DNA from: Blastocystis sp. Blastoise
Taxonomy: Eukaryota; Sar; Bigyra; Opalinata; Blastocystidae
Assembly (NCBI GenBank): GCA_039096225.1
Contig: JBBPEB010000013.1
Coordinates: forward strand, 1,721,501 to 1,785,500
DNA: 64,000 bases
Direction: 5' to 3'
A program made the position numbers and the translations under genes. Each line of letters begins with the position of its first letter. The first letter of the stretch is position 1. The notes beneath the pieces were generated by a model, which saw only the letters and a list, made by a program, of their open reading frames with translations, was not told the DNA's origin and ran no database searches. Below, piece after piece: positions 1 to 14,700 of this stretch.

Positions 1-2166
1 AAATCTTCAGGAATATCTATAGAATTAATGTTATATATATATATATAAAGCTATGAAAAAATAAAACATCTAATGTATATATAACAATATATATTTTAAT
101 AAAAATTCTTTTATATAAATCTAATAGCAAATATATCTACAGTAAAAACAAGGAAAATAAAAAGATAAATAAATCCTTTAGAGAAAAATAATCTAAATAA
201 AATATATATACTGAATCCCATATCTAATTGTGGATTTCTAAAAACATATGGAAAATTGAAGTTATACTATATACACAATGTAATTCAATAAATATGTACT
301 ATAATTATGTATATATAATATATATATTTATATATATATACGTTAAGAATAGCAATATCTAGTCTCTGAATATGTTTTTGTTTTGCGTAATTAAGATCTT
401 CATGAGTAAGTATCTTATTATGATAGATAACATAGATACTCTCACCATATTTTCTCTAGAAATTAAAAAAATCAAATATTATATATATATATATATATAT
501 ACAATTAAGAAGTCCATAAAGGGTTTATACGTAGTCATCTTTGCAGAATTATGGTATACAAGAGTGTCACGTGTATTTAAATTAAGAGCGTAAATATCTA
601 CAGTAGAAATACTCTATATATATATATATATATATATATATTCACTAATATACATAAATATATATATATATACATATATATAATTATTAAAAGTTTGTTT
701 TAAATAGTTTGTCTTTTTCCTATATATATGTGGTATTAGTAAGAAGGAATAATAAATAGTAATATATATATATACTCAACTTCAGCCCTGAATTCATTCG
801 CTATATATATATATATCATATTAGTGTGACAAAACAAATAAATAGAAAAAAAACATAAAAAATATATAATATATATAATATAAAAAATATAAATACAGTT
901 GATATCTACTTTACGTTCAAAAACAAGACTATTATACCAAAGATGAGTTGTAACATTATTCATTGGATAAATACTATCTAAAGCTTCTTGAATAGTTTCT
1001 TTAGTATATTTCTTTAATAACAATTCATATTGACTATCTAAAGAGGATAAATCGACTATAGTACATAATTTAATTAATTCATTTTGAAGGATTTCTAAAA
1101 TAGACAAATTTTCCATGGATTTCAGATATAAATCAGGAATATATTGCGGTATATGATCTTTTAAACCATGTAAAACACCTTTATTTATATCATTCGTATC
1201 TACAGAATTACTTAATGGAGCTATATATATAGTATAACTAATATATATATAAGTATAATTAATATATATATAGGATTATTAATATATATATATATATATA
1301 TATCTGCATAATTAATATATATATATAATTAATTAATATATATATATATCTGCATAATTAATATATATATATAATTAATTAATATATATATATATCTGCA
1401 TAATTAATATATATATATAATTAATTAATATATATATATATACATATAATTGGATGTAGAGGATGAGGAGAAGTTTCTTTCATCTATATATATATATATA
1501 TATATATATATAATGCTAAGTAAATACAGAAAAATAATATTATAAATAAAAAAAATAATCGTGAATATACCTTAAAAAGTAAAACAAATATAATAGGTAT
1601 AGGATTCTGTGGAATATATTTATTATTTTCAACTAAGTAATTAATCCATAATGACTGAATAATATATCCTGATCCATAAGCCCAAGGAAGGCTAGAAATC
1701 TATAATAAATATGAAATATAAATTTAAAAACAACTTTTTTTTTAGAAAACAATAAAAATTAAATTCAACTAGAATTATTATTATATACCCATTGTTTATC
1801 AGGTTGACTTTGTTTTGACATTGATTTCATTGGATAAAGTTCTTGAATTTGAGTATTCATCTTTAAAAAAGCATCTTGACTAGTATCTAAAGCAATATAA
1901 ATCGGTTCTTTTAAATGCATCAATTCCTCCATAGTAGAGGCGTTGTTGATCGACGGTGAGCCATGTACAAATACATTATAACCTATATGAAAAAGCTCAG
2001 GATCCCATTTCTATAAATAAATTCATAGATCTATCGATGAGTAAATTACCATGTATCTCGAGAGGAACACAGTAGCTGTTTCATTGTAAACAACGTTGGT
2101 TAATGCATATTCATATTGGGTTGTTTCACAGTTACACGTAAATTGGTATGCAACTTGAGGATTCAT
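1..2166 (-). CDS. Unrecognised multi-exon gene, 3' end beyond the left edge
   Basis: I do not recognise this protein. Reading leftwards from an ATG at 2166, exons join in frame through short GT-AG introns. Exon 1 (2166 to about 2050) has a CNCETTQYEY segment. The next (about 2010-1790) carries KWDPELFHIGYN and ends DKQW. Another (about 1700-1573) is hydrophobic and contains SLPWAYGSGYIIQ. A further exon (about 1220-900) contains IPQYIPDLYLKSMENLSI and an acidic/leucine-rich helical stretch, followed by small exons near 800, 710, 595-520 and 465-345, the last reading KYGESIYVIYHNKIL. A 39-nt intron at about 2012-2050 shows how small introns can be here. The start is inferred because the 2 kb upstream holds no coding sequence. 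No signal peptide, clear membrane segment or known motif is visible. The exon chain is well supported by in-frame joins; function is unknown. Confidence 0.6.
1303..1440. repeat. 46-bp tandem repeat in an intron
   Basis: Three copies of a 46-bp unit, each starting TCTGCATAATTAATATAT, begin at 1303, 1349 and 1395. The unit is a TA tract interrupted by TAATTAATTAA and TCTGCA. It lies in an intron of the minus-strand gene at the left edge. Confidence 0.85.
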
Positions 2167-4173
2167 TCACACACAAAATAATGCACACTAAAAAATTACG
2201 TGATTTTTTATTACTTTAGATTTTTTAAAAAAAGTAGTTATTCTAGTAGGATACAAACAACTGAAAATTTGGATTTTTTTTTCTTATGAGTAGTGTTTTT
2301 TCTAAAACCCATGAAAGAATTTAACAAGTTTTAAAACTTGGGAAAGATTTTTTACTTTATATTCATCGTTAATGTGATATATGCAGTTGATTTGAATTGA
2401 TATTCATATATTGCAATCGTTTTTGTACTCTTATAAATAATTCTCATTATGTATATATCAACCAGTACGATAAATGCATTCATTTTATGAACTTGTACCA
2501 TGTATTTTCATTATTTTCATTACGATAGAATATATGCTATTGATGCGCTTATGAAAAAGTAAAAAAGATGTTAAAAATACTAATATAATAAATGTGTTCA
2601 GAATATTAGTGACGGTTTATCACCTATGTACATGTTCATTTTTTTTTAATTCATATTTTGTATATGGTGTATGTAGAAATTCTTAATAATACATATATTT
2701 GTGAAAACACTTTACGTTATTCTTTTAAAATGATGACAAAATATTATATTACGCTCTTTTACATTTAAAACACATAGATTTATTGATTAGAGCACTATTC
2801 ACAGTTTAAAAAAAATAAATTGTCTAAAGAGAGTAATCGAAGACCTGTTACTTAATTATATTTCTTCAAGTATGATTAGATAATCATATGTATAGCACGA
2901 AAATATTAATATTATTGAATAATATGTAACTTCATCTGAATATGATCTAATTTATATTATAAAAATAGAATCAATATCACACAAACATATTCGCCTATTG
3001 CTTTCGAAGTCATAAATTCGTGAATCCAATGATCTAGAAGCTTTATTCGCGATGAAAAGTAAATTTATTAATCAAAAACTTATTGTTATCAGCAAATTCT
3101 TTCTTTAATATAAATCTATCATATATTTATTTATATAAAAGAACATCTTAATTGCTTATATGCCATTTAAATAAAGATATATAACAAAATAAAAAAAGTG
3201 AAAAAATGGCTTTTTTTAGAAATTAAAACTAATTAAGAAATTATTTCTTTGAAAATTATTAAAAAATAGGGAAGTTTCGTATTCTTTTCATGATTATTTT
3301 TATGGAAACATTTTCAGATAAATTTCATCCAGATTGTTTTTATAAAACGATAAATGATCAATTTCACACTTTTTATATCTGATTTTCGATCATTCACATG
3401 AGATAAATTTAATATATATTCTTCACTATGCTTTAGATATTATTATGTTATATTATTACTGGTATCATTCTGGTTACAACACCAAAATAAATTAATTTGT
3501 GGTTATATTTGTTTTATTTCTCTCAGAAAAGAAATGTGGTGTTTAAAAGTATATGCTGAGCGATATTATTGGTTATACTATTTGAAGTAATAAATGATTT
3601 ATTATATAAATTCTCAAAATCATATAGAAAAAAGATAATGAAATAATGTTATATAAAGATAATCATATATCTACTGGTAATAAAGTATGTTGGCTTTATG
3701 ATGTATGTTTATTTACAAAAAAAAACAGTATATATCTAATTATTTTCTTAATAGAATTCATATAATAAATCTTATGAATGATACAAAGTTTATAAAATAA
3801 GAAGATTTAACAAAACAAAGATATAAAAACAATAATAAAAATAGTATAAAATACATATTTACTTTGATTCAAATAGAATATTTTAAATGTACACAAAAAT
3901 GATTATATATTGAAATTAATTAAATAAGTATCTTTTAAATAATTTCAATATATAAAATTAATTAATTATTTTGATACAACAATTATTAGTAATATAAATA
4001 AATGTTATATCAAAAAAAAATTATATATATAAAATAGATGTATATAACTAGAGATACACACATATATAATAATAATATAAACAATGATAGGAATAGAGAG
4101 AAAACAATACATATAATAATATAAATATAATATTTATTAAAAAGAATATATATTTACAAAAATAAAAATAGAT
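2167..4173. other. Intergenic, no gene seen
   Basis: About 2 kb of AT-rich sequence between two minus-strand genes with no open frame of useful length and no RNA-like GC island. It would hold the 3' end of the upstream large gene and the promoter of the leftmost gene; no specific motif could be recognised. Confidence 0.5.
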
Positions 4174-7100
4174 TTATATCATTTTTATTTGCATTTGAAT
4201 AGATGAGAAATGGAATGGAATATGATTATGTAATTTTTGATTTAATAGAATAGTATTAAGATAATTATTAACAGTATCTGCATTCACAATAATTTCTTCA
4301 GGGAAAGAAATAGAATAACTTAATAGAAGAATACCTTTATCATTTGGTGTTGATTGTATATTAACGATAATAAGTTGATTAATAGGAATAATAATAGATG
4401 ACATAATAGATCTATAGAGAGTAATAAGTGTATTTGGATTCAATCGACTACCTTGAATTTCATTAAATATTATTTCTAATATATATTTAGGATTAGGAAC
4501 AATATCATAAGATCTAACTGGATTAATAATATAATCTAATTTATATTGTGAACAGAAATATATTTCAGAATGATAATATCCATTATCATTAGTAATAGTA
4601 GAATCATAATAATTCAAAGGAATACTTTTATTACTATCAAATGGATTTATACAATAGCCAATAGAATCAGTAATAAAAGGTTGTTTATTAATAAGAGATG
4701 AAGATTCAATAATAGAAGAAGAAGTAGAAGTAATAATAATATCTGTAATAAAAGACTCATGATGAGATGAAGAGGAAGCAATATATGAATTCATATTTGA
4801 ACCATAATAAACATGAAGACGAAGAGATTTTGAAGACTATATAAATAAATTTATAAATATATTTCTTTAAGAAAAAATATAAATTTATAAATATATTTTA
4901 TGATATAAATAAATAAATTTTTAATATATTTTATGATATAAAAAAATAAATTCATAAATATATTTCTTTATATAAATAAATAAATAGAAAAAAAAGTATA
5001 AAGAAAAATATAACATGAATATGAAATATTCACAAATTTATAACAATTTCAAAAAAATATATATCTATAATAAAAAATACGTTATATATATATTTAATAA
5101 TATATTGTAAATAAATAATATAACTATATATATATATACAGTAGATTCAGAGCTATAACTAGTAGTAAGAAGAAGATCCGTTAATTTATAAGCATGTGTA
5201 TGTATAAAAGAGCGAGCCATTGTTACTAATAAACTATATATATCATCAACTATGGTATTCAATTCAAATGAGAATTCTAAGACTTCTAAACCTTTACCTA
5301 TTTCAGGAACAGGTCTTATATCTATATATATAATTATTATAATCATGTTATTATATATATTATATATATATATTGAATATAAATAAATATGAAGATCATT
5401 AATTTTAATAATTCAAAAATAACAACATTTATATGCTAAACAAATATAAAAATATAAAGATTATTATTTTCAATCATACAAAAAACAATATATAATAATA
5501 ATATATAAAAATAATAATAACAATATTAAAAATTAAACTAAAATAAATATCATTAATATCTATATACAACAAAGATCTTTATTGATTTCATTAGACCATA
5601 ATGGAGTATTTTCTATATAATTACAAGATACATGATAAAAACCATATTGATTTTCATTAGTACAATTCACTGCAGCTACTTTATTAATTTCAGTTTCAGG
5701 ATAATCATAAGAATTCACAGTAGTAGCAGGACAAGTAATAATAATAGGAATACATATATTATTCTCTACATATTCATTTTCACCACAAGGAATACAATCA
5801 ATATTTATACCCTCTGACGTTATTATAATACCATTAATACATTCTTTACAATGAGTACCATTATTATAAGTATTTCCTGTGCATGTAAGAATTTCAATAA
5901 AAACACATTCATCTGTCTTTTCTTCTTCCCATTGTTTAAATTCATTACAATACCGTTTCTTTATTCCTTCATAACCTATAGGACAAGATACAGTAGCATT
6001 AGTAAATGGTTCAGTTTCTGGCCATTCCCCATCAGCAGCACACGTTGTTCCTTCGATTGTTATTGATATCGTAAAACTAATTTGTATATTTTCTTTATTT
6101 CTATATGATAAAGTATATACAGTAGTAGGAGAAACAATTGTAGGTGTTCCATAAAGTCTTTGATAAGTAGTATCTAATAATATACCATCAGGAAGAGAAG
6201 GAGTAATAGTAATATCAGCATCAACAGCATCCATAGTATAATATTGTTCATAATCTTGTCCTTTAGTCAAAATAATATTCGTATCTTTTATATAGAATTC
6301 TGAAGGATTCTCTTTTATACATATATCATCACCTATAGCATCTTCGAAATATCTACCTTTACATAAACGTTTTAAATTACTTTTATATCCTTTAGGACAT
6401 ATTTTATAAGAATACTCATTATTTAATGCTAAATTCCATCCTTCTAAATAACAATATATTCTATGTTCTTGAGAATATATATGTAATTCATTTAACATAA
6501 CATATTGATGACCTTCTTCTATAGGATAATCTAGATCTTGAGCACATTTTAATATATGTAATCGATAAGAAGTAAATGATTGTAAATTGGATACAATCTC
6601 TTCAAAATCATATCCATAATCATAATGTGTATCTTTATCATCTATAACAACCCATGTTTTCCAATTATCATTAGAAGCTTCTATTCGAAAAGAAATAGGT
6701 CTATAATTTATACTTAAATCATTTCGACTTGATATATAATAAGAATCAAAAGGAACCATTATAGTATTATTAGTAAATGTATATGTAATTAGAGTATCCT
6801 TGCATTCATGAGGAATAGAAACATAAGTATCATCGTGATTATCAAATAAATAATTGAAATCATACATATGAGTCATATCAGCATTAACAGTCCATTCACC
6901 ATCTAACATCAAAGACTCTGTATCAAAAAAATTTATAGTTATATTAAATCCATGATTTGGTTGAATAATAGTATTATATTTATGTATTTCTATAGCTATA
7001 ATATTATCACCTATAATATATAATTTAGAATCCATAATAAATGTAACAACAGAAATAAATGGTATATATTCATTATATTCTTGAGTAGCTAATGTATTAT

Positions 7101-10100
7101 AAGTAGGTTGTATATTATGATCTATATTGACACGATTAATTTCTATTCCATTTATATATATAATTATACCAGCATATGTAGCACCAGTTATATCAAATCT
7201 ATATGTTTCTATTGGTATATCTTCTATAGTATAATGTATTCTATAATATTGAGTAATACTATCTTCAGGTATATTAGGAAGAAAAGAAGAAGAAGGAACA
7301 GTTGACCATAAATAATCATTAAATAAATTAGTATTCCAATGTTTTGGAGGATTCGAATTAGCATAAGAATACGTAATAGGCATTGTTGAAGAATCAACAT
7401 AATTATTCATAAATAAAAGAGCAAAATTCATCAAATTTAATTCATCATAATATTTATTATTCACATAAATATAAGATATAGTTCCAATTTTATAATTATC
7501 ACTTACTAACCAAATAGAATAAGAATTCGGTTGTAAACATAAATTAATAGTATCTTGATTTTGAGGATGATGAAATATTTTTTCATATATAATTGATCCA
7601 TAATCATAACTAACAGTAAATATATAATCAGCATTTATATCAAAATTAAACTGAACATTTAAGAGAAATTGTGGTGTAGAACATGATTGTACTTGAAATA
7701 CTAATGGATATTCTTTTAATATACCAAAAATAGATATAGCTTGAATCTTATAATAATTATATCCAATAATTCCATTATAGATACCATCAATGCATCCAGT
7801 ATTAGAATCAAATGTTATTCCATCAGGAAGAGGAGGAGATATAGTAAAATCATGATAATATTCTGAATTCTTGAAATAAATTGAAAGTGTTATATTATTA
7901 TATATTTTATAAGGATTAGAAGAAGTCATTAAAGGTGGTAATGTTTCAGGTGTAATATTATCAATATAGAAATTAATTCCATTAATATAACAATAAGTAA
8001 TTTCATTATTGACAAGACTAGATATATTAAAAAATAATGTATTTATTCCAGTAGTAACATTAGAAAGAAGATAACATTTAGTAATTGGACCATTTATATA
8101 AGAAAATGCATTTGATACTTGTGAATGTATATGATAATTATTACTATTATCTATAGAATAAACTATCCATGATGAAGGAGAATGTTTAAAATTAGTATCA
8201 AAAGCAGGTGTAATACAATATTTTGAAATATATTTATATCCATCTTTACTTTTTATTGTTAATATTTGATAATTATTATTTGAATAATCACGATTACTAT
8301 CAACTGAAAAAGAATCAAAATCAGTTATATGATTATCATAATTTATACTTCCATCTTTCATAATAATACCATATTCTCCATAAATAGGAAGATTAGAATC
8401 AGCAATTATTAGAAGAGAAGCATCAAAAGATATATCAATAGTATGTTTGTTATCATATATTAAAACAGAAATAATAATATCTTGTTTATTATCAAATAAT
8501 GAGATAGGAGCTGTTGTAGTTTCAGTAATAATAGTTGTTATATCTGTTGATTCTTCATATCCTTCTTGAAAACCATATATAGCTATTTCATGTTCATTTA
8601 TATAGATTTTAGAATTTGATAATGTTTTATAATTTAATATAAATCCATTTTGATTGTTAATAAAAGGATTAATAAAAGTTTTACGAAATACAAAAAATTG
8701 ATTAGAAGAAGTAATAGGAATAGAAGAAGAAGCAATAGTAGAACTCCAAGTAGAATCAGTAATAGAAGATCCATACCATTCTAATGGTTTTTCATTATAT
8801 ATATTATATTTCCATTCAGATTGCATTAAAAATGAGAAATTTGTATTTATAGAATAAGTTTCTGATACATGAATAATAGTTCTCATTTTTGAAATAATTA
8901 AATAAGTATTTGTATTTGTATCAAGAATAGATATAATCATGTAAGAATCTCTATACCATGTATTGATATCTAATGCTATTAATTGAAATGACCATATACC
9001 AATAGGTCCATAATAATCATAATTCTTATTATTATTATCACCTTGAGTTAATATACCTATAGTATTACGATCTTGAGATCTTATAATAACTTTTTCATAT
9101 TCAGATTGACTTGTAGTGACTCTATTAATTCGAATATGTGAACAACTATTAGAATTACAAATTGTTTTTAGTTGTATATTTATAGAATCAGAATATTCTT
9201 GATTATTATCTAAATATTTATAAGATAAAGAATATCGTGTAAGAGATGTTATTTTTAATGGTTTACCGGAAAGAATACAAGTAGAAGATAATATTAATCC
9301 TTCAGGTAATTTAGGAGATATGGCACAATTGGAGAGTGTAAGAGATAATTCTGAAGAAAAGTCAATAGATTCTATTTCTTCAAATGTATTTAATGTATAT
9401 TGTTTAGTATCTTGTAAACGTCTAGATATTCGAGCAGGAGAGATAGAAGAAGAAGGAAGAAGAAGTAATTGTATAGAAATTATATGAAATAAAGAAGAAG
9501 ATGAAATCATATCAAATTTATAATATTTATATTGTTGACTAATAGAAGAAAATTTAAATAATGTTACATCAGTTATAGGAGAAGCAGTATCTAATAATAT
9601 CCAATTATTATTATTTTCTTCATTAGAACCAAATATTTTCCATTCTTTTAATACATTATTCTTATCCAATTGAAGTCTATATCCATTTATATATAGAGGA
9701 GAAATAGTAGATATATAGAAAGAAGCATGATTAGAATAGATAGTAATTGGTTTCTTATTATTTTCATTGAGAATAGTATTACAAATAGATTGAGATAAAA
9801 GAGAAGACGTAGAACAACCAATAGAAAGAGGAGACATAATACTCAAATAATCTATATTAAATAATGTAGAATAATAATATAATAAGTAATTTAGAATCAT
9901 AATATAATTTAGAATAATAAAATAATAAATAATGTAGAATAATAAAAAAATAAATAATGTAGAATAATAATATAATAAGTAGTTTAGAATAATAATATAA
10001 TAAGTAGTTTAGAATAAACAAAATATATAATTATATATATACCTGTTGAATGATTACTATAAGTAAGAACATCAAAAGAAGAAAGAAGTTCAGGATGATC

Positions 10101-11136
10101 AACAGTAGTATGTAATTCTATAGCTATTTTTAATGTATTAAAAGAAGAAGAGGAAGCAAATAATTCTTTAGGAACAAGAACTCTATAAAATATTATGAAT
10201 TATAAATATTACTTATATATATATTTACTGTTTATAAGTAGATATATTTTCAAGAGATTCAGAAGGAACATTCGAATTAATATCAGAATAACTATATATA
10301 TATAATATTATATATATACATAACAATAAACATACTCAGGTAATAAATAAGTATACACACGAATACCATTAACATAAACAATAAATCCACTTTGACTTTG
10401 AATAGATAATTGAAGAACAGCAAAAGAATCATCAACATTAATATCCTTTCTAAAATAAGTAGTAATTCCATTATTCTTGATTTCTTTATTTATATAATCT
10501 TCACCCCATTCATCAATTTTACTTTCCTTCCAAGACGCAGCATCGACTGAAGTAGAATATTTCCAGTCATTATTTGTAGAAAGAAGAACAGATACTAAAA
10601 TATAATTTATTAATATTAAATAATAAATATATACAGTTAAACTTTATTACTTTGGATCCATTATCAGCATCATTTAAGCGAGAGTTCACAAGAGTAATTT
10701 GATTATAAATCAATATTACACTAGAGTCTTTAGCCCAAGCTGCACCACTTCTAAGAATATAATATGTATAATACAATAAGCACAGTAACATAGAGAAATA
10801 ACTTAGAAAACATACGATGATGATAATTCCATTGAGTATTCAGTATTTCCATTTAAGCAAATGTTATGAATGACTATGGAATCTTGATCAGCAGAAGATT
10901 CGTCACGAAAAACAAAACTTTTTCTTAAGAATGATGACTCAGCATTAATAATTTGGACCTTCTCACCAGGGTTATTCGCATAAAGACGTTTGAGGATGAT
11001 TTCATGATCTCCAGAAGAGCAAGCAGAAGCGACTAAAGAGGAATGAAAAATGATGACGTCAGCTCGTTTTAAATGGAAAAAGAAATATACTCAGAGTATA
11101 TATCATGAAAACTGTGAAGTAACAGCACGATTTCAT
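4174..11136 (-). CDS. Very large secreted mosaic protein: jelly-roll, Ig-like (He_PIG) and sushi-like modules
   Basis: The ATG at 11136 opens a signal peptide (MKSCCYFTVFMIYTL, then IASAC) split by an intron at 11033-11090. Exons at about 11032-10816, 10750-10610 and 10560-10020 precede an unusual 4.3-kb exon (about 9840-5570), and two exons near 5330-5140 and 4835-4174 finish the protein (stop at 4174). Repeated modules are visible. There are at least three beta-sandwich units with a W...FRK...YINGxxI pattern (about 10560-10340, 8810-8550, 7350-7110). Three Ig-like/cadherin-like units carry PxLPxGI...GxP (about 9300, 7810, 6190). Discoidin/F5-8-like stretches end in ASNDNWKTWVVID (about 6640) and FGSNEENNNNWILLD (about 9620). 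Cysteine-rich sushi/HRM-like units CPxGYxGxxxRxC lie at 6410-6330 and 6050-5910, followed by an ephrin-receptor-like CxxC segment. No C-terminal membrane span is seen, so it is probably secreted or surface-associated. Adhesion is an inference. Confidence 0.8.
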
Positions 11137-11743
11137 TGATTTTAAAATTTTTGAATAAGAGACAACAAAAAATACTTTCTAAAACAGAATGAGAAGGATA
11201 CTGAAACTACAGAAAAGCATAAACGTTAAGGAATTAGTAGTTGTCTGTTTTAAGTATGATATTCATAAAGAAACACTAATCAAATACTAAAAACCTAACG
11301 GAACAATTTCTTCGCCCCTCAAAGAAAGGGAGTTCCATATAAAAAAGGGAAATAGAACTATTTTCATGGGAACAAAAATGATTCAGCGTCAAAAACGATT
11401 TGTTTAATATGAGAATGAAATTTTTATTTATATATGTATTTTGCAACAGTCTAATGACGTTAGTTAATGAATATGCTTTCTTAGACAATATTTACACAAT
11501 ATACATCTATTTAATATATAATTTCCAACATTTTGCTTAGCAAATTAGTGAAGAAAAATGGTAACTTTTTTAATGAAAAGAGATTACGTTATAACAAGAT
11601 CAAACATTGCATTGATTTATAATAATAATGAAATAAATAAATATAAAAGAGCAACATAGAAAAAAAGAAAAATTGTTGTAGTTTTTTACAAAAATATAAT
11701 ATTCTTCTTTTTCATATTGATTAGAATACTCAAACGTTCAGAA
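11137..11743. other. Divergent intergenic region
   Basis: Some 600 bp separate the start codons of the minus-strand surface protein and the plus-strand ubiquitin ligase, so it should contain both promoters. A 70-codon minus-strand frame at 11276-11488 shows no protein-like features. No promoter motif could be supported. Confidence 0.5.
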
Positions 11744-14700
11744 ATGAATGTAACAGACAACTATACATATGAGTCGATGGTTCTAGACTTTCTATCAGTA
11801 GCTCCTCAGAAAACATTTAACCTTGAAAGAGTAAATTCTTCGTTTAAGGTTTTTTATTAATATGCATAATTAGTTTATGAAAAAGTCAGCAAAGAAATAT
11901 TACGATTTAGATAATTCTCATTTAAAATTTGAAAAACAAATTGGGAAAACGAAGATTTGTTCCTATAATATTTATAAGGATGATCCTTATTATGTATGTA
12001 CAACATGTAACTTATTATCAGACACTGTCATCTGTGAAAAATGTTGGAATGAAGAAGATCACGTTGTATTTTATTTGTCATGAATATTATAAATATAACA
12101 ATATAGGGACATGAATTTAGCAGATTTATATGTGATGTGAATCAAATGTATTGTGATTGTGGAACCTATGCACTTGACTACAATGGATTTTGTGAGAATC
12201 ATAAAAAAATATGTGATCATGTTTATTCTTCAGTAAATATAAAAGCAGAGTATATATATATAATATATATTAGTTTATTTTTGAATAGTTTATATCAGTG
12301 GTATGAAACGTATTGTCATTTTTGTATCTATGCATTATTTTACTATACAAAAATATCGAAAGAAAAATACAGATTTTTAGTATGTGTTTATTATTTATGT
12401 TTAAATAAATATAAATATATATTGAATAGAAATGTATATCAATTCTAAACTCTTTAATACAACTATGTGAATCCGATCTATCTATATATACATATATATG
12501 TTCCTTCTTCTCTTCCTCTTTAAAGAAGCATAATTCTCTATTTAATAAGAAAATAGTAGACATCGACCGTTCATTTTTAACTCTTATTAATATAAAAGAT
12601 CAAGCACCTTTTATATGTATATTCTTATTTATATCTAATATCTGCGAAGATGAGAAATGTAATGTATATATATATATTATCTTTATTATATATTATACTA
12701 TTTATGCTATGTTTTTTATATTATTTATTATTTAATATATTATATTATATATTATATTTATATATTAATAATTTTAGTAGCTACTACTATTATCTCTAGA
12801 TGGCATTTGAGCAATTATTATTACTATTAACAAAAGATCCAAGATTCTTAATTCATTGTTTATCATTATATCCATTTATTATATGGTTTTCTTCAGTGTG
12901 TTTCTTGCATTTCTTTAGTATATTTTATTCTTTATATTCTTTATTACATTTATGCTATTTTTTTATTTTATTTTATTTATCTTTTAGTCTATCCTATTCA
13001 TCATTTCATTATAAATTATTTTATATTATTACCCTTAGTATTATAATAGAATAAATACTATTTTTTAATATATTTTCATGCTATTTATATATCATTATTT
13101 TTATAACTATCATTTTATATCTCCTATAATTTATATCTATTCATACTTATTATCTCTTTAGATACTATCAGCACATATAATTCCTTCTATAATCATCATC
13201 TTCTTCTGGGAACATTTTTAAATTCTTATTCTCCTTTTTTTAATTATAAACAATTTATAAATCCTTCAAACTTAGATTCTATATATATACCTCTTCTTCC
13301 TGATATTAATAAGTATATAAATAATGAAAATACAGAGAACTATGAGCAAAATTATTTCAAACTACTTTTATATACTACTTCTACAACTTTCAATCAAGCT
13401 GTTAATAATAAATGTATATATACATAATTTAAATAATTTTTTTATCTATTTAATTCTATATATATATATATATATATAATAGCATTAAACAGAAAACAAA
13501 ATATTATTCTTTTCGAAATACTATTTTATAATCTATATTCTTTATTGAAAGAAAGATCTAATTTATTTATATATATAAATATTCATGATTTATCGATAGA
13601 ACAACCATTTATGGACACTATTCTATCTATAGAAGTATGTATAAATATAGATAATTATTTTATTATTATTTTATGTATTATTCCATATTTATTATATTCA
13701 TCATATTATAAATAATACTATTATTATTCCTATCTTATTCTATATATAATCTATTAAGAATCTTCTTTCAAGTGATACAATACAGAACGATATAAATCTA
13801 TTCTTTTTCCCCATTGAAAATATTAATTTCAAATACTCTTCTTTTCTTGGTCTACAATTCATACTATCCACTATATATCAAGAAATACATTCTTTTATTT
13901 ATGTATATTTTATTATATCCATTTTTTCTATTTTTAATGAATCTCGTGTTTTTTTTTCATATTTTTTAGAAATCCACAAAAGAAGATGCATTATCTCTTC
14001 TTATACATACTTTAAATACTTATAATAATGCTATTCTTAATGATATAAAAAAATGTTATAATATAAGCAAACATATAAATCATTTCAAATTTTATATTTT
14101 TATTATTATCATCGCTATGGTACTGTATGTTTTTATTTTTTTTTTATAGTTTATTTAATAATTATGATTTTTTTTTATTCTATATTAATGAATTATATAT
14201 ATATATATAGTTCTGAGTTTCATTGTCACTTTGGTATATGTTCATTTCCTGATGATATTAAACCAATATTAATATATATATATCATATTTCTCAAAGTCA
14301 ATTTATATATTTTTATCAAATCTTAAAGAATAAGAAAAGTGATATATATATACCAATTCAAAAAACATTTTTACAAGATATTAAAAATCATTTTTTGAGT
14401 ATTATAGACTATTATGGTATACTATTACAAGTATATATTTATTATTTATAGAGTCTTTATAATTATATTTTTTTATATTATTTATATTATTTATAGAGTT
14501 TTTATATTATTATTTTTTTATATTATTTATATTATTTATATTATTTATATTATATATATTATTTTCATTTTATATATTATTCATATTATATATATGATTT
14601 CTCTATAGATAATACCTCAATATTTGCCTTCAATCGACCCTATGTCTTTATTCTTATGGTATATATATAAAGGATATAATTATTTAGAAGAGAAAGACAT

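Noticed and set aside
11193-11200. GTATCCTT on the minus strand, resembling a U12-type GT-AG donor, with TTCCTTAAC nearby
   Set aside because: It lies upstream of the start codon of the surface-protein gene, the branch-like motif is on the wrong side, and no matching acceptor or exon frame supports an intron.
11276-11488. 70-codon minus-strand frame between divergent genes
   Set aside because: No motif, unlikely composition, and no splice context; it sits in the shared promoter region.
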